Positions 10,647-21,150 of a stretch of 64,000 bases of DNA are shown one piece after another. How positions within the stretch are numbered: the stretch's first letter is position 1; each line of letters opens with the position of its first letter. The DNA lies in the NCBI RefSeq assembly GCF_000143415.4, contig NW_003314272.1, forward strand, positions 1,769,146 to 1,833,145, written 5' to 3'. The notes beneath the pieces were generated by a model. That model did no database searches, had not been told where the DNA came from, and was given only the letters and a program-made list of their open reading frames with translations. Both the position numbers and the translations under genes were made by a program. The DNA is from Selaginella moellendorffii. Its lineage: Eukaryota; Streptophyta; Lycopodiopsida; Selaginellales; Selaginellaceae.

Positions 10647-12103
10647 ATGCGAAGGCGGTTTGTGGTGGACGAGTGGAGGAGCCCCAGCGATGCCTACTTC
10701 CTCACGCATTTGCACGCTGATCACACTGAGGGCCTGTCTGCGGATTGGTGTCGCGGCCCTCTCTACTGCTCGCAGGTAACCGCCATGCTCCTCCTCGCCA
10801 GATTCAAGGGCTTCAATCCCGCCCTGCTCCACATTCTCGACCTCGGGACTTCAACGCTCGTCTCTTCCAACAATGCTGCAGATTCCTTGCTAGAAGTCAC
10901 GGCGATCGACGCCGATCACTGCCCTGGCAAGTCTTGATCCTAAGATTTTCGAGAGCTCTTGAATTTCTTTGGAACTTCTATGTTATTTCGTTTTTGTCCA
11001 TGCAGGAGCTGTGATGTATGTTTTCCATGGAGAGTTTGGGTGCGTCTTGCATACTGGGGACTTTCGATGGAATAACGATCGATGCACGCTGGAGGAGAGA
11101 AAAGAGGCTCTCAGAGAAGCTATCGGTGGAGCGCAGGTGGATTTTCTCTACCTTGACAACACATTTTGCAACCCGCTCTTCAGCTTTCCATCCAGGAACG
11201 CCGCTGCGACTAGAGTAAGTGGACGGGCTTAATCGATTGAGTGAGAAAACAAAGAAACGATCTTCCAGGTCATTGAGCTCATACGAGGCCACCCGGAGAA
11301 AGACATCGTGATTGGAATCGACAACCTTGGGAAGGAAGAGCTTTTGCTCTCCATTGCTCAAGCTTTGGAAACGAAAGTACGTACTCCTACTTTCTTCTAT
11401 TTTCCTGGGAATGAGTTGGCAAACATTCTTTTCTGCTGGTTTTTCTTTCTAGATCTGTCTGTGGCCACAACGGTTGAAAACAATGCACTTGCTACAGCTC
11501 CCGGATGTTTTCACGACCGACACTTCCATCACACGGATCCGGGCCGTTCCACGCTGCAGCGTCTCCACCCGGAGCCTAAAGCTCTTGAATGAGATTCGTC
11601 CGACTCTGGGAATCCTTCCAACCGGCTGCTTATGCCTGTGCAATCCATCCTCCGGACGAAAGCCGAAGCCAAAGCTGCTGTGCTCCGAAAGCTGCTACAA
11701 ATCCCGGGAAAGAACCAGCGACAACCAAGCTGCTGACGCTTCTTCGCGGCTGATTAACGTCGTCCCGTACTCGCTTCATTGCTGCTTCTCCGAGGCCAGA
11801 GACTTTGTCGACCTTATCCGTCCAAAATCAGTGCTGGGAATCGTCAAATCTTCCACAGACTACAGCATTAATCCCATCCAACTTCTTTCCGGGTGCCAAG
11901 CGACAACGTCAACCACGGCAGCGTCACTTCGTGAAGGTCCACGCGTGCTACTGGATACCCGGCCCGACCTGGATTGTAGCCACAAGCTGCGAGATCTGCT
12001 TCAAGTCCGCTGCTCCTCTACCAAGCTACGACGTCGCAAAAACCTTTCCAGGAGGCGTCAAAGGCTACACGGCCGTGGCGCTAAGCTGTACGAAGAAGGC
12101 TGA
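10647..12103 (+). CDS. SNM1/Apollo-type DNA repair metallo-beta-lactamase nuclease
   Basis: Four exons (10647-10926, 11006-11214, 11269-11376, 11453-12103) give 415 aa in frame. The N-terminus carries the metal-binding HLHADH motif (about residues 21-26), then DADHCPG, TGDFRW and LYLDNTF, in the order of the metallo-beta-lactamase/beta-CASP fold. The C-terminal part has the VPYSLHCCFSEARDFV and RPKSVLGIV blocks seen in SNM1-family 5' exonucleases. These enzymes process DNA ends in crosslink and double-strand-break repair in the nucleus. I cannot say which plant SNM1 paralogue this is. Intron 1 starts with GC rather than GT (G|GCAAGT); only that junction keeps the CPGAVMYVF frame. The stop lies 31 bp from the stop of the convergent kinase gene, so 3' UTRs must overlap. 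Confidence 0.85.
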
Positions 12104-12134
12104 AAGTTGTGGACCAAACTCTGGATCAAGCTTC

Positions 12135-13624
12135 TCAAGTCTTCACAAGCTTCGGCACCGTGAACATCTTCCACACCGAGAGCTTCTCTCTGGTCACTCC
12201 GGGGTCCGAATGAAACTTCTCCAACTTCTGGGGAGTGTTTTCCTTGCACTCGGTGCCGTCGCCATCTGGAACCGGGATCGCAAGCACCTGCTTGAGGCCC
12301 TCCACGAGCGCGCTCATCTTCGGTCGTGCCTTTGGCTGCCTCGTGAGGCAGCTTGCCGCGAGGCTCGCCATCTTTTGAGCCGCTTGGAGAGGGTAGTGGC
12401 CTTCGAGGCTCGGGTCCATGATAAGGTGGAACTTCCGGCTTGTAGAAATGTAAGGCTTGACCCATTCCAAGAGCCGCTGCTCGTTCTTTGGGCGATTTTT
12501 GTCGAGAGCTTTCCTTCCCGTGAGCAGCTCCAGCAAAACAACGCCAAAGCTCCAGACGTCACTCTTGGCTGTGAGGTGACCAGTGTGGACGTACTCTGGA
12601 GCCGCATAGCCTACAGTTCCCACAACCTGTTCATCCATCCATCAAAGATCAATAGCAAGTTGAAAAGGAACCGAAGTATGTGAACTCACAGCGGTCGTAA
12701 CGTGACTATCACCGCCCTCGGGCCCAAGCCTTGCGAGCCCGAAATCGGATAGCTTTGGACCAAACGAATCATCCAAAAGAATGTTTGACGTCTTGAAGTC
12801 GCGATAAATGATCTGCTTGGGTAGGAAAAAGAGTGAAAACACTGACTTGGACAAGTCATGTACCTGGATCTGTAGCTCCTCGTGAAGATATGCCAGTCCG
12901 CGAGCAGTACCCAGCGCGATTTTAACTCGGGCCTCCCACGGAAGAACCGGGGGCCCTCTCCTGAAAAGATGGCCTTCGAGACTCCCCTTGGGCATAAACT
13001 CGTACACGAGTAGCATTTGGACGCCTCGAGGATCGTCTTCCAGGCAGTAGCCGATGAGCTTCACCAAGTTGGGATCGTCGACGACTCCCAAGTATCTAAT
13101 CTCCGAGAGCCATTCCTTGTGTCCCTGGACGAAGAACACGCTTAAGTTACTAGGCCTATGACTTTGAAACCCATGAAGAACAGAGAAAGAAATTCTAGGA
13201 ATGTGGAGATGGCGATCGAGCAATGTACCTGCAATCCCTTGCCATTGAGCTGCTTCACCGCCACTTCTACCTTGGACTCGGTGCCGTCGGTCCTGTTGAC
13301 CTTGATGAATCCCTTGTAGACGCAGCCGAATCCACCCTCGCCCAGCCAATGCGTGCGGTGGAAATTCCTCGTCGCCGCCTTGAGCTCCGCGAACGAGAAG
13401 ACCTTGAGCTCGTTCTGGCGCATCGAGGAGCTGAGCAGGAAATTCGAGGCCGGAGACCCTTGGCCGCTGCCGCTGGCGTCCGTCTGGGAATTCGCCTCGG
13501 AGCCGGAGCGCCGGGCGTTATCGGGATTGGATCCGCCGCTGGAGGAGAGGTTCCAGATCGATTTCCTGCTCCTGGGTTCCGGCCGCTTGTCGCCGCCGCT
13601 GTGGGAGAACCTGATGCACTTCAT
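12135..13624 (-). CDS. Receptor-like cytoplasmic kinase, RLCK VII (PCRK/PBL-like)
   Basis: Exons in transcription order are 13624-13229, 13124-12864, 12812-12690 and 12626-12135 (423 aa). A Ser-rich N-terminal tail beginning MKCIRF precedes a complete kinase domain: [13 protein letters not shown]-loop, VAVKQL Lys, [10 protein letters not shown] catalytic loop, DFGLARLG, and the GYAAPEY activation-loop end. The YRDFK loop, the QGHKEWLSE segment and the start MKC are typical of RLCK subfamily VII, closest by eye to Arabidopsis PCRK1/2. These kinases relay signals from pattern-recognition receptors at the plasma membrane. I see no transmembrane segment. The gene is divergent from the calmodulin-like gene (328 bp between starts) and convergent with the SNM1-type gene. 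Confidence 0.88.
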
Positions 13625-13952
13625 CGCTGCCTGGCCGCGCGCGCTAGCGACGATCGCTCATCGATGTGAAGAACCCTAATCGGATCCAGCCAAGAAACGA
13701 ACACAGCGAATTCTCTGACCTGGTTTTCTCTTTCCCCCCGTGCTAGTCGCGTTTCGCGTGCATTAAGCGCCGCAAATCCTGTGAATATTCTAAAAGTATA
13801 TACTCTGTATATTCTACTCTTCCTAGAATTTTGGGAGACATATTCTTTGGCGCGTTAACTAACGTTTCGAATTTTATGCGCCTCCTTTTCTTTTAAGGCT
13901 TATAACGCGGAATAGGGTTCTTGCTTTTGGAGTGAGAGAGAGAGCGATCGCA
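13625..13952. promoter_or_regulatory. Shared divergent promoter region, RLCK and CML
   Basis: 328 bp separate the two start codons. An ACCCTAAT box (13673-13680) lies about 50 bp upstream of the kinase start and a TAGGGTTC box (13913-13920) about 35 bp upstream of the CML start. These telo-box-like elements recur at other genes in the window. Confidence 0.45.
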
Positions 13953-14501
13953 ATGCTGAAGTTCTATCGATCGCTCAGGGGGAAGAAATCTGATAGGGAT
14001 TCTCCAGTGGCGAGCATTGCCGCCGAGGCTACTGTTCCATCGCCGGCTAGGTCCATTGATCAACGCGCCAAGGAGCTGGAACAGGTTTTCAGGTCGATCG
14101 ACACCGACGGGGATGGAAGGATCTGCCTGGAGGAGCTCCGCGCGATGCTCAGACTGATAGGGAATGCTAATCCCGACGACACGGAGCTACTGGGGCTGCT
14201 CAGGGCGATCGACTCCGACGGCGACGGCTTCATCAGCCTGGAGGAATTCCTCCGCGCCAATGACGAGGGCGGCAGCTCCGCCGACGATCTCCGGGCCGCA
14301 TTCCAGGTCTTCGACATCGATGGAAATGGATTCATCTCGGCGGACGAGCTCCACTGCGTGCTCCAGAAAATGGGCGACAAGATCACCAAATCCGAGTGCC
14401 GGAGGATGATCAAGGGCGTCGACTCGGACGGCAATGGCCTGGTGGATTTCGAGGAGTTTCGAATCATGATGGCGCCATCGCAAGATTCGCTACAGCAATG
14501 A
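13953..14501 (+). CDS. Calmodulin-like protein with four EF-hands (CML)
   Basis: Single-exon gene of 182 aa. A basic N-terminal extension (MLKFYRSLRGKKSDRDS) of about 50 residues precedes four EF-hand loops: DTDGDGRICLEE, DSDGDGFISLEE, DIDGNGFISADE and DSDGNGLVDFEE. All have Asp at position 1 and Glu at position 12, so all four should bind calcium. CMLs act as calcium sensors that pass signals to target proteins. An upstream in-frame GTG is not used here as a start because the ATG at 13953 is the first ATG in frame. The 3' flank has a short GAGC repeat (about 14505-14530). Confidence 0.9.
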   Translation: MLKFYRSLRGKKSDRDSPVASIAAEATVPSPARSIDQRAKELEQVFRSIDTDGDGRICLEELRAMLRLIGNANPDDTELLGLLRAIDSDGDGFISLEEFLRANDEGGSSADDLRAAFQVFDIDGNGFISADELHCVLQKMGDKITKSECRRMIKGVDSDGNGLVDFEEFRIMMAPSQDSLQQ

Positions 14502-14748
14502 GGGCGAGCGAGCGAGCGAGCGAGTGAGCGAGCGAAAAACCCTAAAAAAGGATCCTCTGCCTGTCTCTGTCCCTTTTTTTTCTTGAAAATATATCGCATA
14601 CTGTTACACATCATATGCTCCAATCCTGTCTAGCCACCTCAGCGCAATATACACGTGGACCAGTAACATGAAACCTCATTGTCATTTTTGATCTCTAGGG
14701 CAAGGCCGCTCTGGCCTAGAAATATGCGTTGATTCAAGGCGCCGCGCG

Positions 14749-16722
14749 ATGAGGATTGCTTGCGACAGGCATCGTCAGCTCATGATCTCCTTCGCGCCAA
14801 TCGTGCTGCTGGTATCGGCAATCAATCTTCTGGGAGTTTTTGCCTCCAATGCGGGTAAGATTTTTCTCCAGCTCGCGCTTTCAGTGATTTCTTTTCTTCC
14901 TTCTCAGGATCTTACTTGAAATCTGGAGATGAGTCGTTCTCCAATCGAGAGTACTTTGCGGCTATACGGCACTACACTTCATTCATAGGTAGCGGAAATT
15001 TCGTGGCTTTGTCCAACTGAAGTTTTGTGTGTGCTTCTCATAGAGATTGATCCCGATGCGTCGATCGGATATTCGAAGAGAGCGGCAGCATACATTCAGC
15101 AAAAACGGTACAAAGACGCGTTGCGTGATCTCGATAAGCTGGTGGACATCGATCCAAGCTACGTGAATGGGTATTTGCAACGAAGCCAAGTTCTTCGTCA
15201 GACTTGCGAGTAAGATTTTCAGTCAGTTATCGAGAGTTTGTGCAAAGACTCGACATGTAGGTTGGATGAGGCTGAGAGCGTTGTTTCTAAGGCGCTGGGT
15301 ATGAAACCAGGACATGCGGGTGCTAAGAAAGAGCTCTCTATGGTAACTCAAGCAAAAGACGCGCTGAAGCAAGTCGAGAGTAGCTATGAAAACAACGATT
15401 TCACAAAAGCGGAAGAACACTTAGAAGTTCTTTTATCGCTTTCTCCTGATTGCTCAAAGGTTGGTATAGATGTCATGGCAGATTTTTGGTAAATGCGTAT
15501 TGTTGCTTTGCAGGCGAGATTTTTAAGAGCAAGGATTCTCCTGAAAAAGAAAGACTATGCAGGTGTTGTGGGAGAGACAGGATTTATACTCAAGGAGAAT
15601 GAAGACGACTTGGATGCTTTGCTTCTTCGTGGGCAAGCTTACTACTATCTCTCGGACTTCGACGTGGCCACCAGGTATGTTCTTTTAGTTTTGTTGTTGA
15701 GCAAGAACTAACGTTTATGCCTTGTAGACATTATCAGAAGGGTTTGCGCCTTGATCCCGAACACAGCAGCTTGAAGAAGGAGTATTTCAAGCTGAAAAAT
15801 CTTTTAAAGAAGACAAAGAATGTGAGTGCATGCCTTTTCTTCTGCTTCGTTTACATTGTTGCTGTTTCATTTCAGGCCGAAGATCTTTTTGAAAAAGGGA
15901 AATTTCGCAAGGCAGTTGAACAATATAATGAGGCTTTATCACTGGATCCCGAACATGAGGCGCAGAACTTTGTTCTGTATCTAGGACTATGCAAAACACT
16001 TGTTAAGCTCGGTCGTGGTAAGGAGGCTCTGCCAGCCTGTTCGTCGGCATTGAAAATTGATGGCGAACATGCGGAAGCTTTGCTTCAGGTTTGTTTGTGA
16101 ATTATTGGTTGCGATGCTCTATCCGACTGTCCGCGATTGCAGAGTGGGGAAGCCAAAATTCTAGTAGAGGACTGGGAAGGGGCAATGTCAGATTTTAAAA
16201 CATCGTTTCATAAATCTCAGGTACCACTTAAGGTGAAATAAACTAAGCGGAACCTTGAATTCATCTTTGCAGAGCCAAAGCGCCAGAGAAGGGCTTCACA
16301 GAGCTGAAAAAGGCTTGAAACTCAGTAAGCGGAGAAACTGGTACGAGATTTTGGGTGTAGAGACGACTGCCAGTGCTTCTGACATAAAAAGAGCGTACAA
16401 GAAGTTGGCATTGCAATGGCATCCGGACAAAAATGTAGATAACAAGGAGGAAGCCGAGCGTAAGTTTCAGGATATTGCTGCAGCATATGAAGTAAGCAAT
16501 CTTTTTTCTTCGTTTTTCTTACTAAGTACGTAGCACCTCCTATAGGTTCTCGGGGACGAAGACAAACGAACGCGATATGACCGGGGAGAGGACGAGGAAC
16601 CGCAGATGGGGGGTCCGGGATTTAATCCATTTGGCGGGGGTGGAGGTGGAAGTGGAAGTGGATTCACTTTCACATTCGAGGGTGGCTTCCCCGGCGGTGG
16701 AGGTTTTGGCTTTAATTTTTGA
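14749..16722 (+). CDS. ER co-chaperone P58IPK (DNAJC3), TPR plus J domain
   Basis: Ten exons (14749-14854, 14908-14988, 15044-15209, 15261-15459, 15514-15674, 15728-15821, 15876-16088, 16143-16220, 16273-16491, 16546-16722) give 497 aa. A hydrophobic signal peptide ([18 protein letters not shown]) is followed by serial TPR units, including [20 protein letters not shown], and a C-terminal J domain with the diagnostic HPDKN tripeptide region ([10 protein letters not shown]). The tail is Gly-rich ([13 protein letters not shown]). P58IPK sits in the ER lumen, binds unfolded proteins through the TPRs and hands them to BiP through the J domain. Length and order match the plant family throughout. 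Introns are 50-65 bp. Confidence 0.93.
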
Positions 16723-17944
16723 CACAGCACTGACTCTCAAAAGATTCGGGCAAAGTGTATCAACCAAGCCTGTGACAGGAATGAATGAAAGTTGTGACAT
16801 CTTCACGGGTAGAACAGGTCTTTTCGCTTGGCTCTCTGTGCTTTTCATTGTTGTTCTCACTCGAAACGAGGTTTGTTTTTCTGTTAGCAAACGATGCGGG
16901 CGCTCCGGGATGCCTGGTAACATCTGCATCTTCTTCCTTGTTCTTCCTTTCTGGTTGTGATTCCCGTGTTTGATTTTGATTTCTCCAGGACAAGAAGAAG
17001 AAGAAGAATATTGTATTGGCCCCGCCGTTCAACGACTGGCTCCATTTTACGTTTATCAAAACTGCAGAGAACATGAACATCCACCAGACACGACTCAACG
17101 GGGCCCCTTCGAGTTGGCGTGTATCTAATTGACCTTTCATCCGCTCAGATTTTCGAGTGCTATGCGTTCGGTTCAAATGTCGATGTACATAGAGACTAGA
17201 GGGGTAAGCGGGCTCTTATATAGGCGTGTCTGCGGCTGATACACTCGTTGAGTTGGCAGGATTTTTCAGCGTAATGACGTCTTCCTTGATAATCGGGGTC
17301 CGACATTTCTCTATAGTACAAAAACCCGATCCCAGCGATGGTTTCCTGTTCTTCATGTGAGCCATGCTCGGACGTAACAGGCGCAAGGAGATTGTTTCTA
17401 TTCTCTTGCGCCTGCTAGAAAGAAGGAAAAATAACACTTTCGAAGCCAACGAAGTCAATGCTCGCTCGACAGGCTACCTCAGCAACTAATTCAATGCCTT
17501 GGCTATGGCCAGCACGTTCTGCTACAGGATATGGCACGTAAACTTTCTACCAGATACTCCCTATATATCACGCTTGTGTTATCTGTACTGACCGGGTCTT
17601 CCTATCAGAGGCGTAGATGTTGAGCTTTCTCTGGTGGTGGATGGTCGTAGAGGCTGTCAGAAAGAAAAGAGACTGTCCCTGATTGTTTTGGAAGAGAAGA
17701 CTGCCCTTCGGTGCAACATCAGCATCATTGGTTGGTACAGGTTCTTTTTACGGCTCCATGGTAGCACATTTTTGGGTAAATGATTGGTTTTCCCATCGAT
17801 TCAAGGAACTGACCTTCACTCTCTTCTCTCTTGTAGCAGGAAAGGATGCAAAAAAGAATGTTAAAGTCGTCAAACCATTCCAGACAGCGCTCTCGACGCA
17901 GTTGACACTAGTTGACAGCATATCGACGCATCGTAAAATGTCTG
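16723..17944. other. Intergenic region between P58IPK and peroxidase
   Basis: The first few hundred bases are probably the P58IPK 3' UTR. I see no convincing gene. Short open frames on both strands lack motifs and consistent splice signals. Confidence 0.45.
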
Positions 17945-17954
17945 GTATATATAC
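17945..17954 (+). promoter_or_regulatory. TATA box of the peroxidase gene
   Basis: A GTATATATAC element lies 66-75 bp upstream of the peroxidase ATG, which places the transcription start at about 17975-17985 and leaves a short 5' UTR. Confidence 0.5.
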
Positions 17955-18019
17955 TCTCTACTCCTTGGGAGCAGCCGGGAAGCAGTGCGGCTGAGTTTAG
18001 TGCTCAAGACTGTTCCAAT

Positions 18020-19140
18020 ATGGCTGGCTACGAAGTACTTGCAACGGTGCTGCTTACAATCCTTTTCCGGCGATCCGTCGCTCAGCTCAGTCCCTCTTTC
18101 TACAACTCGTCTTGCCCCACCGTAGAGACCGTCGTGACAAATACTCTCCAGCAGGCAATGCAGAGCGATGTTCGAATTGCTGCCTCGCTTCTCCGGGTGC
18201 ATTTCCACGACTGCTTCGTAAATGTAAGTATTGAATTTAATTTCTCTCCTTTTGTTCCAGAATTCCTCTGTCTCCTTCTGACTCGTCCTCTGCCTCCCGC
18301 AGGGCTGCGACGCGTCAGTTCTCCTGGACGACACTGCGAATTTCACAGGAGAGAAAACGGCAGCTCCAAACAACGCCTCGCTCCGAGGCTTCGATGTCAT
18401 CGACCAGATGAAGTCGCAGGTTGACAGCGTCTGCAACAACACCGTCTCCTGTGCCGACATCCTCGCCATCGCAGCCAAGGCGGCAGTAGTCCTGGTCAGT
18501 ACTCTAACCCGAATCCATTTCGCGAAATCACAAACTCTTAACCCCCGCACCTTCTCTTCTTTCTTTTTCCCAGAGCGGAGGACCATCCTGGACGGTCCAG
18601 CTGGGAAGGCGAGACAGCACCACAGCAAACTTCTCCCTCGCGCAGGCCAACATCCCGCCGCCAACATCCACGAACGCTCAGCTCATTGCGGCGTACCAGA
18701 ATGTGGGGCTCTCGACGCAGGACATGGTGGTCTTGTCCGGCGCGCACACCTTCGGCCGGGCTCGCTGCACCACTTTCTCCAACAGGCTCTTCAACTTCAC
18801 CAACGGGCAGCCCGATCCCCGGATCAACACAGCGTACCTGGCGACCCTCCAGCAGATCTGTCCCAACGGGGGCAACGGCAGCGTAGTGGCCAACTTCGAC
18901 CCCGTCACCCAGGACACTTTCGACAACCAGTACTACGCCAATGTGCTCAATGGCCAGGGCCTGCTCAACTCGGACGCCGAGCTCCTCAACGGCACCACCG
19001 CGGCGCTTGTCAGCAACTTCAGCACCGATCAGACGAGCTTCTTCAACAATTTCGCGGTGTCCATGGTGAACATGGGGAATTTGCAGCCGCTCACCGGCAG
19101 CCAGGGCGAGATCCGGAGCAACTGCAGGAAAACCAACTGA
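18020..19140 (+). CDS. Class III peroxidase (secretory)
   Basis: Three exons (18020-18223, 18303-18494, 18574-19140), 320 aa. A signal peptide ends near RRSVAQ, and the mature protein starts [12 protein letters not shown]. Family hallmarks are present: distal His and Arg in [20 protein letters not shown], the [11 protein letters not shown] block, proximal heme His in [14 protein letters not shown], and conserved Cys residues for four disulfides. These enzymes use H2O2 to oxidise phenolics in the cell wall or vacuole, for lignin, cross-linking and defence. Several Asn-X-Ser/Thr sites fit a secreted glycoprotein. The third exon is clearly more GC-rich than its flanks. Intron positions after FVN and VVL match the common class III pattern. 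Confidence 0.93.
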
Positions 19141-20193
19141 ATGATCGAACAGTGTCAAACCCATCTTTGCTTGCGAGCGATGCTCTCTTCTATTCTTTGC
19201 CCCCTCGGGATCGCCACGAGCTTTGCCGCGAATAAGCTTTGTTTTCGAAATTTTAAATCTGTCGAATATTCTCCCGATGCTCTTTTAAAGCAGGGCAGCA
19301 AGGGAGATGCGTTTAGGGTTAGGGCGCCCCTAAAGGCGAAGCATGGGATGCAGCGCACATCTGGTGTGGCTGGCGGCGGCCACGGCGTGCGAGGTATGCC
19401 AGTCATGCAATCCGGACGCCTTCACGGCGCGCGAGGTGTTGGATTTGCTGCTACTGCTGCCGCTGCGGTGGGTCTGTGAATCACTCCAGATTTTCCTCTT
19501 GGGCCCATCTACAGCGGCCACAGCTTTCCATGTCGACTGAAGACCGCTCCGCCGGTCTGTGGACTCAATCATGGTGTCTCACAGCTGTGGCATTTTTGCT
19601 GGTGTTCGCTCCCCTCTCATTTCTTTTTCGCAATCTCTTTTTTGGCATGGATCGAGCACGATTTTGTGTTCCGGGTCTGGTCGCTACTACCGTTTTGATT
19701 CGTGATTCGTCTCTTTCCACTTCAGCCGTGCTTGGCATCCTGCCCTGTGATTACAATGATTTTTCCATCTTTTGTTTCCTGTTTGTGTGTGCTGCTTTTA
19801 TAACTTTCAAGTCTGTTAGCATGTTTTGAGCAGAGGAGAGGTAATGCTTTTCTGACAAGACATTGCTTGAGTCTATTCCCTGCTCTTTTAAATGTTGCTG
19901 TGATGAGAATCATGTTACCAGAGGCTAGACCAATGCTGGCATTCGACATATAAAACTTCCATGACTCTGAGCAAGCCAACTTGACGCATTATTCATGACA
20001 AAGCTTGGTTGTTTTGCAGCGAACGAAGCTCAGAGTTTTATTTTCTAAGTTCTTTTTCATTTAAGGTAAGAAGAAGAATGGCTCTATTCTTCCTCCATTC
20101 TTTATTGTATCCTGATATTGTCGGTAATGGTTGATAACTCACAATCTAACTCAGGACTGATTCCTTGCAGGACAAGGACTTGCGACCATGGCT
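19141..20193. other. Intergenic region, possible small exon at 19343
   Basis: Probably peroxidase 3' UTR on the left and metallothionein-like 3' UTR on the right. A TTTAGGGTTAGGG box (about 19313-19325) precedes an ATG at 19343 that opens 64 codons with a C-x2-C-x2-C motif (CEVCQSC). I found no convincing downstream exon on this strand, so I do not call it a gene. Confidence 0.4.
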
Positions 20194-20589
20194 TCAGGCC
20201 CACATTGGAGGCACTGTGGTTGCGTCCCCTGCATTGGTGATGGAGGTCTCGCACTCGGCACCTGGTGTTGCTACCAGCACGGCCTCCTCTCCACTGCAAA
20301 AAGCCGAGATCCAGAGAGCTAAGTGGTAAGTAATGCAATGCAGCAGAGGTGGTACAGTTGCTTACCTCGGTGAAACCATGGCAGGAGTTGCCTCTGGAGC
20401 GGCGGGAGCGAAGTTGAAGGCCGCGAGAGTTGGATTCCTCCGCTTGCAGCTGTGGAATGGATACAAAGCACGACGAGGAGGATGGGCAAAGTAAGCTTTT
20501 GCATTGCAGGGAAACGAACTGAAGAGAGAAACTTACTCGCAGGTCGTGCAGCCGCATCCGCAACGGTTGCAAACATCGCACGAAGACAT
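20194..20589 (-). CDS. Metallothionein-like Cys-rich small protein
   Basis: Three short exons in transcription order (20589-20537, 20449-20366, 20293-20194) splice to 78 aa. All junctions are GT-AG with good donors (GA|GTAAGT, AG|GTAAGC). The N-terminus MSSCDVCNRCGCGCTTCDC packs seven Cys into residues 4-19 with spacing C-x2-C-x2-C-x-C-x-C-x2-C-x-C, the kind of cluster that binds Cu or Zn in metallothioneins. The rest is Ala/Pro/Glu-rich with one more Cys near residue 60 and ends PPMWA. Plant MT types 1-3 usually have a second terminal Cys cluster, which is absent, so the class is uncertain. A TATA-like CCTATAAATT lies on this strand about 145 bp upstream of the ATG. Longer open frames in other phases overlap the locus but do not splice as well. 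Confidence 0.65.
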
Positions 20590-21150
20590 TGTCGAAACGG
20601 GAGGAGAGAAGCAAACGGCGCAAAAGGATCGAATGAAAAAGAGGAAGAGGATGATGCTGGAACTCGGAAGGCCAAGCGCGAGAGGAAGCAAAGCGAAACG
20701 CAATGTTATCTCTCAGCGGAGGAAGCGGAGAATTTATAGGGGGTGGAAGTGACGAGCGACGGACGGAAGGGGTAGCCAAAAAAAAAAAAAAAAACAGCCA
20801 GAAGAAAAAGGCCAGTAGAAAAACAGCCAAAAGGAAAATAGACTGAATAAGGAAGGAATTTTTCGAGAGCAAGCAAATAATTTCGACGTGCCTGAGTGCG
20901 GGTACTTAAAGCAGGGAACAATACTGCAAATAAAATTTCCCTTTTTACACGAAAGGCACTGGGAATTGGACTGCCTGCAAGCTGTTGGGTTGATCGCGGG
21001 CAATTTGGTCCCACGCTCGATCCATTGCTCTTCTAGAGACTAGCTACGTAGAACTTCGGCTCCCCCCTTTTAGGGCTTTTGCGGTATAGCGAGAAGCCCT
21101 AAAGTTGTGTATTTGCCCTAGAACAGGGGCAAAATATTTTCGTGCGGGCT
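20590..21150. promoter_or_regulatory. Divergent intergenic region with TATA box for the metallothionein-like gene
   Basis: 561 bp lie between the two start codons. The minus strand has CCTATAAATT at 20740-20731, well placed for the Cys-rich gene. On the MSRB side, TTTTAGGGCTTTT (about 21068-21080) and AAGCCCTAAAG (about 21094-21104) lie 45-85 bp before the ATG. There is a poly-A run near 20777-20793. Confidence 0.5.

Noticed and set aside
17216-17458. 80-codon minus-strand frame
   Set aside because: No motif, no homology I recognise, and no splice partners; it lies in the intergenic region before the peroxidase.
20172-20326. A plus-strand exon reading DKDLRPWLQAHIGG after a good acceptor, possibly spliced to the ATG at 19343
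   Set aside because: It lies antisense to the metallothionein-like exon 3, needs a weak GTCTGT donor and a ~700-bp intron, while the minus-strand model has three exons with strong sites.
20319-20675. Minus-strand frame with an apparent signal peptide MQKLTLPILLVVLCIHSTAA
   Set aside because: Most of that leader lies in intron 1 of the metallothionein-like model, and splicing this frame at the downstream GT-AG intron gives only seven more residues. Chance hydrophobicity is likelier.
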